Assembly: GCA_023150775.1 (NCBI GenBank)
Contig: JAKLKE010000013.1
Span: 1 to 44,971 of the forward strand
Length of the DNA: 44,971 nucleotides
Direction of reading: 5' to 3'
Origin: Myxococcota bacterium
Lineage (GTDB): Bacteria; Myxococcota_A; UBA796; CAJQPC01
Part shown: positions 16,634 through 24,008 of the stretch, piece after piece
Layout: every line of letters starts with the position of its first letter
Position numbering within the stretch: position 1 is the first letter of the stretch
Position numbers and translations under genes: made by a program
Notes under the pieces: generated by a model
Told to the model about the DNA's origin: nothing
Seen by the model: the letters and a program-made list of their open reading frames with translations, nothing else
The model's database searches: none

Positions 16634-17980
16634 GTGGAGCCTCCTTTGTCTCAGGCTGGAGATCGTGTCGGCGCCTACGCCCTCACCGAGCGTCTGGAGC
16701 TAGAGGCCGGGGTGGCCCTGTGGCTCGCCGAGCGCGCCGATGGCCGCGTCAAAGGCGCCGCCCAGGCCGTTGTGCGTGTCGCCGCCGACCCCAACGACCG
16801 CGTCGCCACCGAGGCCCTCCGCGCCGAGTACAGCGCCTTACGCGCCGTAAACGACCCTCACTTCCCCGCCGTCTTGAGCTTTCACGACGGCCAGCACGCC
16901 TTGATCACCGCGCCCGTCGAGGGCATCCCCCTTCGTGAGGCGATGGTCCTCGCGGAGCTGGGCAACATCACCCTGAGCCCCGCCACGGCCTTAGACGTCG
17001 TCTTGGAGGTCGCCCAGGCCCTTCGCGCCGCCCACAGCGCGCCGCCTACGGGCTTCATCCACGGCTGGTTCAGCGCGGACGAGGTCTGGCTCACCATGGC
17101 CGGGGACGTCGTGCTCATGGGCCTCGGCCAGCCTCCGCCGCTCGGCGCCCGCCGCCCGCCCGAGAGCCACAGCGACGCCCGCGGCGACCAGTGGCTCCTC
17201 GGCGTGCTCCTCGCGGAGCTGCTGTTGGAGACGCCGCTGTGGGCCGATCTCCCCCCCGGCGGCGACCCCCAGCGCCACCTCGACCGCCGCCTCAAGGCCC
17301 TCGACCGCCGCTGGCCCGAGGCCGCGCGCCTGCTGCGAAAAGCCCTCGACCCCTCCCCCGACCGCCGCTTCCCCCAAGACGTCGAGCTGCTGCGCGCCCT
17401 GCACGAGCTGGCAAGGCACGAGGGCGGGGCCTCCTCCCGCCTGACCTTGGTGGAGCAGGTCTTGGAGCAGCACGCCGCGCTGCGAGACGGCCCCAACGAC
17501 GACGACGGCGAGCCGGCCCCAGCAGACGCCCAAGACCAGCCCCAAGACGAGCCCCAAGACGAGGCCGAGGAGGCGCCGCAGCGCGCCCTGCCCTCCTCAG
17601 AGCTTGAGGCCCCCGAAGACGACGAGACCGACGAGCTCCACGCCCCCGCGCCGCCGCCCGCCGAGCCCTCCACGCCGCGCCTGCCGCCGTCGAGCACCTT
17701 AGAGGCTGTGCCGATGCGCCTCGGCTTCGTGCCCGCCCGAGACAACGTCTCTGAAGAGCGCCCCACCCTCGCCCCGGTGCCCGAGCACACCGCCATCTCC
17801 GTCGAGCGCCCCACCCTGCTCCCCGAGATGACGGAGGAGCACCCCGCAGACGTCGCGCCTCCCCCGACGACCGACCCCCGCCAGGCCGAGACCGAGCGCA
17901 ACGAGCACCTCGCCGTCATCGCCGTGGGCGTGTTCGCCGTGGTGGGGCTGATGGCGGTGGTGTGGATGATCTTTGCCTAA
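16634..17980 (+). CDS. Membrane-anchored pseudokinase
   Basis: 448 aa (GTG start; a TTG at 16646 with GGAG 6 nt upstream is an equally good start just before the GDRVGAYALTERLE lobe). Residues 10-270 follow a Ser/Thr kinase fold, but the catalytic loop reads HGWFSADEVW where HRDxKxxN is expected and the DFG motif is replaced by MGLGQ, so phosphotransfer is unlikely. Residues 290-420 are an acidic, Pro-rich disordered linker. The C-terminus ends in one transmembrane helix (VIAVGVFAVVGLMAVVWMIF). It probably acts as a scaffold or sensor on the inner membrane. Confidence 0.75.
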   Translation: MEPPLSQAGDRVGAYALTERLELEAGVALWLAERADGRVKGAAQAVVRVAADPNDRVATEALRAEYSALRAVNDPHFPAVLSFHDGQHALITAPVEGIPLREAMVLAELGNITLSPATALDVVLEVAQALRAAHSAPPTGFIHGWFSADEVWLTMAGDVVLMGLGQPPPLGARRPPESHSDARGDQWLLGVLLAELLLETPLWADLPPGGDPQRHLDRRLKALDRRWPEAARLLRKALDPSPDRRFPQDVELLRALHELARHEGGASSRLTLVEQVLEQHAALRDGPNDDDGEPAPADAQDQPQDEPQDEAEEAPQRALPSSELEAPEDDETDELHAPAPPPAEPSTPRLPPSSTLEAVPMRLGFVPARDNVSEERPTLAPVPEHTAISVERPTLLPEMTEEHPADVAPPPTTDPRQAETERNEHLAVIAVGVFAVVGLMAVVWMIFA

Positions 17981-18031
17981 AATTATACGCGCATCCTTCA
18001 TTGATACATGCTGCTAAATGTAATACTCTGA

Positions 18032-18059
18032 ACACTCCAGGCCGAACGAACGGGAGTGT
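18032..18059 (+). promoter_or_regulatory. Inverted repeat sequestering the ribosome binding site
   Basis: ACACTCC (18032-18038) pairs perfectly with GGAGTGT (18053-18059). The right arm contains most of the Shine-Dalgarno GGGAG (18052-18056) of the gene starting at 18065. An AT-rich stretch with a TAATAC -10 candidate (18021-18026) precedes it. Folding would mask the ribosome binding site; alternatively the repeat is a protein operator. Confidence 0.45.
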
Positions 18060-18064
18060 CGTCA

Positions 18065-18970
18065 ATGGAGCCCCTTCCAACCCTCGATGAAGCGCTAAGG
18101 GCGCTCGGTGATGTCTACGTCCACTCTGGCCCCATCGAGCCTCCAGCCGACGAGCGCCTTATCCAGCTTGCAGAGCGGCCACGGGGCACCAAAGCGCTCC
18201 TCTTCATATGTACTTACGGCGGACTCGCGAACGTCGCATACCGCATGATACGTTGCCTTCGTCACGCTTACCAAGATGTGACCGTTGTCATCGCTGGTCC
18301 TTGCAAGAGCGCAGGAACGCTCCTCGCTTTGGGCGCAGACGAGCTTGTCATGACGGGGAATGCAGAGTTGGGCCCGCTTGATGTTCAGATCCTCAAAGAG
18401 AATGAGCTGATCGCTCGGCAATCAGGTTTGGCGCCTAGCTCAACCTTCGATTTTTTGACTCAAGAGGCCTGCAAAGCCTTCCAGAGCGCATACCTAAGCA
18501 TGAAGTTCGGAGGTCGCTTAAGCTCGGCCAGCGCCGCAGAGACGGCCGCCCGCCTCACTGTAGGAATGTTCGCTCCGCTCTTCAGCCAGATTGATCCAAT
18601 TCGTGTCGGCGAGACGACGATGGCCAATCTAGTCGCTCATAAGTATGCGCTGGCTTTGCTGGAGCACGAGGGCAACCAGCGAAGCAACACCTCTCCAGAG
18701 ACCATCGCCCGGCTCGTCACTGGATACCCAGCCCATGATTACGTTATCGACCGGCAGGAGGCGCGAACGCTCTTCAACCAAGTGCGAGCGCCAAACGCTC
18801 AAGAGCGGGTCCTAATCGCGAAATTTTCTCGCGTCCTGGCCTCGCCATCCGATAAGCTACTCTTGGAGCGTTTCGGAACACCGTCAACCACGGATCATGC
18901 CAATGAAGACCCAGGTCCCACAGGAGAAGCGGCTCCAACACCCACCCCTGTCGATGGACTCCCGGGATAA
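18065..18970 (+). CDS. SDH-type serine protease (ClpP/crotonase fold)
   Basis: 301 aa. It matches the serine dehydrogenase proteinase (SDH) family, related to SppA/ClpP: LLFICTYGGLANVAYRMI forms the first strand and oxyanion loop, and GPCKSAGTLLALGADELVM contains the likely nucleophile Ser82. ELGPLDVQI follows, as in signal-peptide peptidases. No signal peptide or membrane helix seen, so cytoplasmic. The ATG at 18065 is preferred over the GTG at 18056 because GGGAG is 8 nt upstream. GC is lower and codon choice less biased than in flanking genes, suggesting acquisition. A small gene overlaps its 3' end. Confidence 0.8.
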   Translation: MEPLPTLDEALRALGDVYVHSGPIEPPADERLIQLAERPRGTKALLFICTYGGLANVAYRMIRCLRHAYQDVTVVIAGPCKSAGTLLALGADELVMTGNAELGPLDVQILKENELIARQSGLAPSSTFDFLTQEACKAFQSAYLSMKFGGRLSSASAAETAARLTVGMFAPLFSQIDPIRVGETTMANLVAHKYALALLEHEGNQRSNTSPETIARLVTGYPAHDYVIDRQEARTLFNQVRAPNAQERVLIAKFSRVLASPSDKLLLERFGTPSTTDHANEDPGPTGEAAPTPTPVDGLPG

Positions 18971-19094
18971 CCTCGCTGACTTGCTTCGCCGTCAGCAATC
19001 TGCCCGTGAAGAGCACTCCCGCGTCATCGCCCACATGGTCTGGGACCGTCCGATGCTGCCCCAATCCCCGCAAGAGGGAAGCGGCCGCCGCTAG
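18897..19094 (+). CDS. Small protein overlapping the SDH protease gene
   Basis: 65 aa, frame-shifted relative to the protease gene and overlapping its last 74 nt. A shorter version from the ATG at 18954 gives 46 aa. It is charged and helical (DNLADLLRRQQSAREEHSRVI) with a Pro-rich tail. The overlap would allow translational coupling to the protease. No clear ribosome binding site, so it may be spurious, but it exactly fills the gap to the next gene and shares the island's lower GC. Confidence 0.4.
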   Translation: MPMKTQVPQEKRLQHPPLSMDSRDNLADLLRRQQSAREEHSRVIAHMVWDRPMLPQSPQEGSGRR

Positions 19095-19103
19095 CGGTCA
19101 ACA

Positions 19104-19952
19104 ATGCCAATTCTTCACCACCCCGAGCTGCGTGTCCTCGCCTTACGCACGCCCACCCTGCCCCCGGCCACGCACACCAACTGTTACCTCTTGGGCCAGG
19201 GCGCGCTGACCTTGGTAGACCCCGCCTCCCCCTACGACGACGAGCAGGCCGCGCTCTTTGAGGCCCTCGACGCGCTCATCGCCGCTGGAGAGGCCCCCGC
19301 CCAGGTGTTCCTGACCCATCACCACATGGACCACGTCGGCGCGGCGATGGCGCTCAAGGCGCGCTACGGCCTGCCCATCGTCGCCCACCCTCGCACGGCG
19401 GAGCTGCTCCAAGGCGAGGTGGAGATCGACGCCTTCTTGAATGAGGGCGACGTGCTGGAGGTCGGCGGCGGCGGGCGCTGGGAGGTGTTGCACACGCCGG
19501 GCCACGCGGGCGGTCACCTCGTGCTGCACGACCGGTCCACCGGGGCGATGGTCGCCGGGGACATGGTCGCCGCCGTGGGCACCATCGTCTTGGCGCCGCC
19601 GGATGGGGATCTTCGGCTCTACCTGGCCTCCTTGGCCCGGCTTCGTGACCTCTCGCCGAGCGTGCTCTTCCCGGCCCACGGTGACGACATCCGCGACGCC
19701 GTCGGGCTTCTGGAGCACTACATCCGCCACCGCCACAGCCGCACTGACCAGCTCCGCGCGGCCTTGGCGCTGGGCCCGGCGAGCCCGATGGAGCTTGTGG
19801 AGCGGGTGTACGCCGACACGATCCCGGCGTTCATCAAGCCCGTCGCCGAGGCCCAGGTGCGGTGTCACCTGCGGTATCTGGTGGAGGAGGGGGACGTGCG
19901 GGCGCCAAAGGGTGAGGATGAGGATGACGCCCCCTGGGCTCTGCTCGCCTAG
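19104..19952 (+). CDS. Metallo-beta-lactamase-fold hydrolase, LACTB2-like
   Basis: 282 aa. The MBL metal motif THHHMDHVG (residues 71-79) is followed by further ligand loops HTPGHAGGH, AGDMVA and FPAHGDD, all intact, so a two-metal hydrolase is expected. Residues 215-282 form a winged-helix tail (MELVERVYADTIPAFIKP, HLRYLVEEGDV), the architecture of LACTB2/glyoxalase II-like enzymes, some of which cut RNA. Substrate unknown. The stop codon overlaps that of the convergent gene (shared CTAG). Confidence 0.9.
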   Translation: MPILHHPELRVLALRTPTLPPATHTNCYLLGQGALTLVDPASPYDDEQAALFEALDALIAAGEAPAQVFLTHHHMDHVGAAMALKARYGLPIVAHPRTAELLQGEVEIDAFLNEGDVLEVGGGGRWEVLHTPGHAGGHLVLHDRSTGAMVAGDMVAAVGTIVLAPPDGDLRLYLASLARLRDLSPSVLFPAHGDDIRDAVGLLEHYIRHRHSRTDQLRAALALGPASPMELVERVYADTIPAFIKPVAEAQVRCHLRYLVEEGDVRAPKGEDEDDAPWALLA

Positions 19953-20497
19953 CTCCCCACCGCCCCCGAGATCATCGGCACCAGGTAATCCCTCGCCACC
20001 ACCAAGAACCCACCACAGCCGCAGCACATCACCAGCAGGGCAAAACACACCGCCGCCAAGATGAGCAGCTTCTTGGTATCGACGTCCGAGCCCTCGGCCT
20101 CCACCTTGGGGGTGTAGGTGGGCAGGGCCGCCACGCCGATGACGGGCTGGCCCCAGGCGGTCAAGAACCCGCTGATGAAGGGGTGAACGTCCACCCGGTC
20201 CACGTCGAGGAGCACCACGCTCTCGGAGAAGCCGCCCACCTCCAGGCGCGCCTGGGACGTGTTGGTGCGGGGGAACTGGGCGATCTTCACCGCCTGGCGG
20301 GTGGCCGCGTGGCGGGCCTCGACCACCCAGCCCTTCGGGCGCTGCACGACTCGGGCGACGAGCAGGCGATAGGGGGTGAGCGCGAGCTGCCACCACACCT
20401 GGGCGCCATCGGGCAAGGTGGCGCCGGGGGCGCCCGCCGTGGCGGTGATGGCCTCCTCACCCACCAGCATGTCCGCGAAGATCTCGTTCGGGTTCAC
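19949..20497 (-). CDS. Hypothetical protein with C-terminal transmembrane segment
   Basis: 182 aa from a GTG start with GAGAGG 9 nt upstream (the frame extends to a TTG at 20506, which has no spacing to that site). Residues 1-125 are soluble, beta-rich and PH-like in appearance (WWQLALTPYRLLVARVV, KIAQFPRTNTSQARLEVGG). A hydrophobic helix with a Cys cluster (LLILAAVCFALLVMCCGCGG) lies near the C-terminus. No family recognised. Tail-to-tail with the MBL gene. Confidence 0.7.
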   Translation of the reverse strand: MNPNEIFADMLVGEEAITATAGAPGATLPDGAQVWWQLALTPYRLLVARVVQRPKGWVVEARHAATRQAVKIAQFPRTNTSQARLEVGGFSESVVLLDVDRVDVHPFISGFLTAWGQPVIGVAALPTYTPKVEAEGSDVDTKKLLILAAVCFALLVMCCGCGGFLVVARDYLVPMISGAVGS

Positions 20498-20633
20498 AGC
20501 GCGCAACCTCTCGGGGGGCTCCCCCCTAACATGATTCCGCTGCGTTCAGGTGCTTTCAATTCAACCCAAGCGCGGGTATCCTGAGCGAGCGCGCCCCCCG
20601 ATCCCCTCCGCGCCCCCCCAAGGAATGGCCCCC

Positions 20634-22172
20634 ATGCGCATCCTGCTCATCAACCCGCCCCTGGACTCGGTGCTGCGTGATGGGAACGTCGATCCCGTCA
20701 CGAGCTATCTCTTCTACAACTCTGCCCCCCTCGGCATCTTGTACATCGCCGCGGTCCTGGAGCAGCGCGGGGAGACCGTGGGCGTGCTCGACGCCGCCGC
20801 GGAGATGATCGACATCCCGCAGACGGTCAAGCGGGTGCAGGAGTTTGGGGCCGACATCATCGGCATCGGCTCCACCACCGTCGTCTTTGACGGCACGAAG
20901 GAGCTCGCGACGAAGCTCAAAGAGGCCATGCCGAACACGCCGATCGTGCTCGGCGGCTACCACGTCACGCTCCTGCCCAAAGAGGCCATGGCCCACAAGG
21001 CCTTTGACGTCGGCGTCATCCATGAGGGTGAGCACGCCATGGCCGAGCTGGTCGAGGCTTACCGCGGCGAGCGCAGCTTCGAGAGCGTCGAGAGCATCGT
21101 CTTCCGCAAGGAGCCCGGCGGCGACGAGCTCGTGTTCACGCCCCACCGCAAGACCTTCCGGGAGATGGACAGCCTGCCCTTCCCCGCGCGGCACCTGCTC
21201 AAGCCCGACCTCTACAAGCCCATCCCGATCGACGAGCACGGGATGCCCAAGTTCTCGATGATCACCTCCCGGGGCTGCCCCCACGCCTGCGCCTTCTGCC
21301 AGAAGGCCAAGTCGGGCTACCGCAGCCGCAGCGCGGAGAACATCGTCGATGAGATCGAGCACCTCGTCCGCGACTTCGGCGCCCAAGACATCGCCATCGT
21401 CGATTCCTTGTTCTGCGCCAACAAGAAGCGCGTCATGTCGATCTGCGACGAGATCATCCGCCGGGGCGTGAAGGTCTCCTGGACCTGCTCTTCGCGGGTG
21501 GAGGTCGTCGATAAAGAGATGCTCCAGCGCATGAAGGACGCGGGCTGCTGGCGCACACGCTTCGGCATCGAGTCGGGCTCGGATCAGGTCCTCGACTTCA
21601 TCTCCAAGGGCATCACCAAAGAGAAGATCCGCAACGCCATCACCTGGGCGCATGAGGTCGGCCTGCGGCCCAAGGCCTTCTTTATGGTGGGGCACATGCC
21701 CGACACGCCGGAGACCATCCGCGAGACCATCGAGTTCGCCAAGAGCATCCCCCTGCATGACGTCACCGTGCAGATCAACACGCTCTTGCCGATGACGCCG
21801 CAGATGGAGATCTGGGAGCGGGAGGGCCCGAAGTGGGGCCGCCTCATCAACGAGACGACGTCGGAGAAGTCCTTCTGGGAGCCCACCTTTGTGCCCTGGG
21901 GCATGGAGCCCGAGGACATGATCAACTTCCACCGCCAGTTCTACCGCGAGTTCTACTTCCGGCCCGTGACCTTGGCCCGCCACCTGGAGACGATCAACTC
22001 TTGGCGTGACGTGGCGAAGTATGTGCAGGCGTCCAACCTCTTCTCGTTCTTGTTCTACAACGCCGAGAAGCCCTCGCTGTCGATGGTGAAGACCTTCGCC
22101 AAGACGCTCCTTCGGGGCGGCGAGCAGCGCCAGAAGAAGGCCCAAGCCGAGTACCATGAGTACGTCGGCTGA
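20634..22172 (+). CDS. B12-binding radical SAM protein
   Basis: 512 aa, started at the ATG with AAGGA 9 nt upstream. Residues 1-140 form a cobalamin-binding-like Rossmann domain (ILLINPPL, APLGILYIAAVLE, IIGIGSTT, PIVLGGYH). The radical SAM core follows with the [4Fe-4S] motif CxxxCxxC at C215, C219 and C222 (SRGCPHACAFCQ), then GIESGSD and GLRPKAFFMVG. It belongs to the BchE/P-methylase-like class. Members do methylations, cyclisations or rearrangements; the substrate here is unknown. Iron-sulfur dependent and oxygen sensitive. The next gene, a CHAT peptidase, begins 35 nt downstream. Confidence 0.9.
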   Translation: MRILLINPPLDSVLRDGNVDPVTSYLFYNSAPLGILYIAAVLEQRGETVGVLDAAAEMIDIPQTVKRVQEFGADIIGIGSTTVVFDGTKELATKLKEAMPNTPIVLGGYHVTLLPKEAMAHKAFDVGVIHEGEHAMAELVEAYRGERSFESVESIVFRKEPGGDELVFTPHRKTFREMDSLPFPARHLLKPDLYKPIPIDEHGMPKFSMITSRGCPHACAFCQKAKSGYRSRSAENIVDEIEHLVRDFGAQDIAIVDSLFCANKKRVMSICDEIIRRGVKVSWTCSSRVEVVDKEMLQRMKDAGCWRTRFGIESGSDQVLDFISKGITKEKIRNAITWAHEVGLRPKAFFMVGHMPDTPETIRETIEFAKSIPLHDVTVQINTLLPMTPQMEIWEREGPKWGRLINETTSEKSFWEPTFVPWGMEPEDMINFHRQFYREFYFRPVTLARHLETINSWRDVAKYVQASNLFSFLFYNAEKPSLSMVKTFAKTLLRGGEQRQKKAQAEYHEYVG

Positions 22173-22207
22173 GCCCTTCCTGGGCCCTCGCCCCTCCGAG
22201 CGTCTGA

Positions 22208-23998
22208 ATGCCCGCTGTGCTCACCTTGCAGGTCCACCCTGAGCCGATGGGCGGCTGGGCGCTGCAGCTCACCCGCCTGGGGCAAGCCCCCATCGCCGGA
22301 TCGTTGAGCGCAGCCGAGGTCGAGGCCCTCACCGAGCGGCAGCGCGCGCTCTTGCGGCCACCGCCGGTCATCGTCCCCGGGCAGGTCACGCGCCGAGAAG
22401 AGAACGAGGAGGCCGCCGGGCGGGTCTTGGCCCAGGTCTTCGCCGCGCCGGGCTTCGCGGAGCTGCTCCACGAGGCCATCGGTGAGGGCCTCGGCGCCTT
22501 GGTGCTCGACGCGGAGCACCCCGCCGCCCACGCCTTGCCCTGGGAGCTGCTCTGCGCCACCGCCAACAGCCCGCCCCTGGAGGAGGAGCGCGGCGCCGTC
22601 ATCGCCCGGCTCTCCTTCGGCGCCCAGGCCCGCCCGACCCCGCCCGCCAGCCGCCTGCGGGTGCTCGCCTGGTGCGCCCGCCCCGACGACCCCGCCCTGC
22701 GCCGCGTCGCCACGGCCCTTCAGAGCCTCTGCGCCCGCCTCGGCGTGAGCCTCGTCACCCTGCCCCCGGACCTTCACCGGGGCCTGCCCGAGCCCGAGCC
22801 CGACACCGTGGACCTGCTGCACCTGAGCTGCCACGGCGAGCGCGCTGAAGGCGCCTTACGCCTGCGCCTGCCGGGGGCGGACGGCTCCAGCGGGTCGTTG
22901 TCGGCGCTCCTCGACGGCCCCGTGGACCGCTTCGGCCTCGTCGTCGTCGGGGTCTGCAAAGGCGGCGCGGCGAGCGCACACCGGCTGAACGACCTCTCCG
23001 GGCGGCTCTTGCGCCGGGGCGTGACGGCCTGCCTCACCCCGGCGGAGCCCGTGCGCGCCGACACCCTCATCGCGCTCATGGAGGGCCTGCTGCCCAAGCT
23101 CGTCGCCGGGGCCGACCTCAACAGCGCCGTGCTCGCCGCGCGCCGGGCCGTGCGCGCCAACCGCTCGCCCCACCCCGACAGCCGCCCCTACACCGTGCAG
23201 CTTCAGGTCTCCGACCTCGGGCGCCTCAACGGCGCGCCGCTCCTCCGTGCGCCCCACGGCCTGCCCGGCTGGCCTCGGGGGGAGGCCGCGCTCAGCGCCT
23301 GGCTCTCGCGGGCGAAGGAGCGCGCCGAGGCCTTGGGCCTGGGCTATCTCGGCGTCGAGCACTTGATCTTGGAGGCTCGGCCCGAAGACGGCGGGCTCAC
23401 CCACCGCGCCGCCGTGCGCGCCTTGGCCGCCGCCCAGCTCTTGCTCACCCGGCTGCTCGGCGGGCTCAGCGAGCGGCCCGACCGCCGCCTGCCCCTCACC
23501 TTGAGCCCCCGGCTGGCCCAGCTCGGCCCGCGCCTCCCCGACGACGCCGACGCCGACACGCTCTGGGCGATGCTCCTCGGCGACGCGCACCCTGGCCTCG
23601 GCCTGCTCGCGCCTCGGCTCAGCGTTCTCGGCCCAGGCCTCGACGTGAGCGCCCTGTCGAGGAGCCACGACGGCGGCCCCACCCGCCCCGCCGAGTCCCT
23701 GGAGCTGGTCTTCGGCCCCGAGGACGGGCGGCGGATCACCCCCAAGCCGGGGGAGGTTCTGGGCCGGGAGAAGGCCGACTCCAGCGCCCAGCACCCGCTC
23801 TACGTCGGCCAGACCGCCATCGACCGCCACCTCCGCAGCGACCACCTCACCTGGCTCGGCCCCGGCGCCGTGTCCCTGCGCAGCAGCCTGATCCCCACGG
23901 CCAACGGCGGGTCGCGGCCGGTGAAGGGGCCGACCCCGCTGCGCGACGGCGAGCTCATCTGGCTCACCGAGTCCACCTGGATCGTCGGCCGGGCCTGA
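22208..23998 (+). CDS. CHAT-domain peptidase with ClpN-like and FHA-like regions
   Basis: 596 aa. Residues 60-345 form a CHAT (caspase-like) domain: LPWELL, then the catalytic His in LLHLSCHGE (His209) and the catalytic Cys in VVVGVCKGG (Cys250). Residues 355-480 hold two helical halves resembling the Clp N-terminal domain repeat (LGYLGVEHLILEA; LSPRLAQLG followed by LWAMLLGDAHPG). Residues 495-596 look like an FHA fold (GEVLGRE, HLRSDHLTWLG, LRDGELIWL), a phosphothreonine-binding module, although the canonical GRxxxxxxxxxxS-x-x-H spacing is imperfect. CHAT peptidases act in programmed death and defence. Probably co-transcribed with the radical SAM gene. Confidence 0.75.
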   Translation: MPAVLTLQVHPEPMGGWALQLTRLGQAPIAGSLSAAEVEALTERQRALLRPPPVIVPGQVTRREENEEAAGRVLAQVFAAPGFAELLHEAIGEGLGALVLDAEHPAAHALPWELLCATANSPPLEEERGAVIARLSFGAQARPTPPASRLRVLAWCARPDDPALRRVATALQSLCARLGVSLVTLPPDLHRGLPEPEPDTVDLLHLSCHGERAEGALRLRLPGADGSSGSLSALLDGPVDRFGLVVVGVCKGGAASAHRLNDLSGRLLRRGVTACLTPAEPVRADTLIALMEGLLPKLVAGADLNSAVLAARRAVRANRSPHPDSRPYTVQLQVSDLGRLNGAPLLRAPHGLPGWPRGEAALSAWLSRAKERAEALGLGYLGVEHLILEARPEDGGLTHRAAVRALAAAQLLLTRLLGGLSERPDRRLPLTLSPRLAQLGPRLPDDADADTLWAMLLGDAHPGLGLLAPRLSVLGPGLDVSALSRSHDGGPTRPAESLELVFGPEDGRRITPKPGEVLGREKADSSAQHPLYVGQTAIDRHLRSDHLTWLGPGAVSLRSSLIPTANGGSRPVKGPTPLRDGELIWLTESTWIVGRA

Positions 23999-24008
23999 GC
24001 CTCAGCCC
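23995..24008. terminator. Palindromic element at convergent stop codons
   Basis: CTGAGCCTCAGCCC contains both facing stop codons (TGA on plus, TCA on minus). The same 14-nt element recurs at 28103-28116, also between two convergent genes. Short stem with minimal loop; terminator function is unproven. Confidence 0.3.

Noticed and set aside
20556-22157. 533-codon frame antisense to the radical SAM gene
   Set aside because: No domain; His/Leu/Asp/Val-rich shadow. The plus-strand gene has clear CxxxCxxC and cobalamin-domain motifs.
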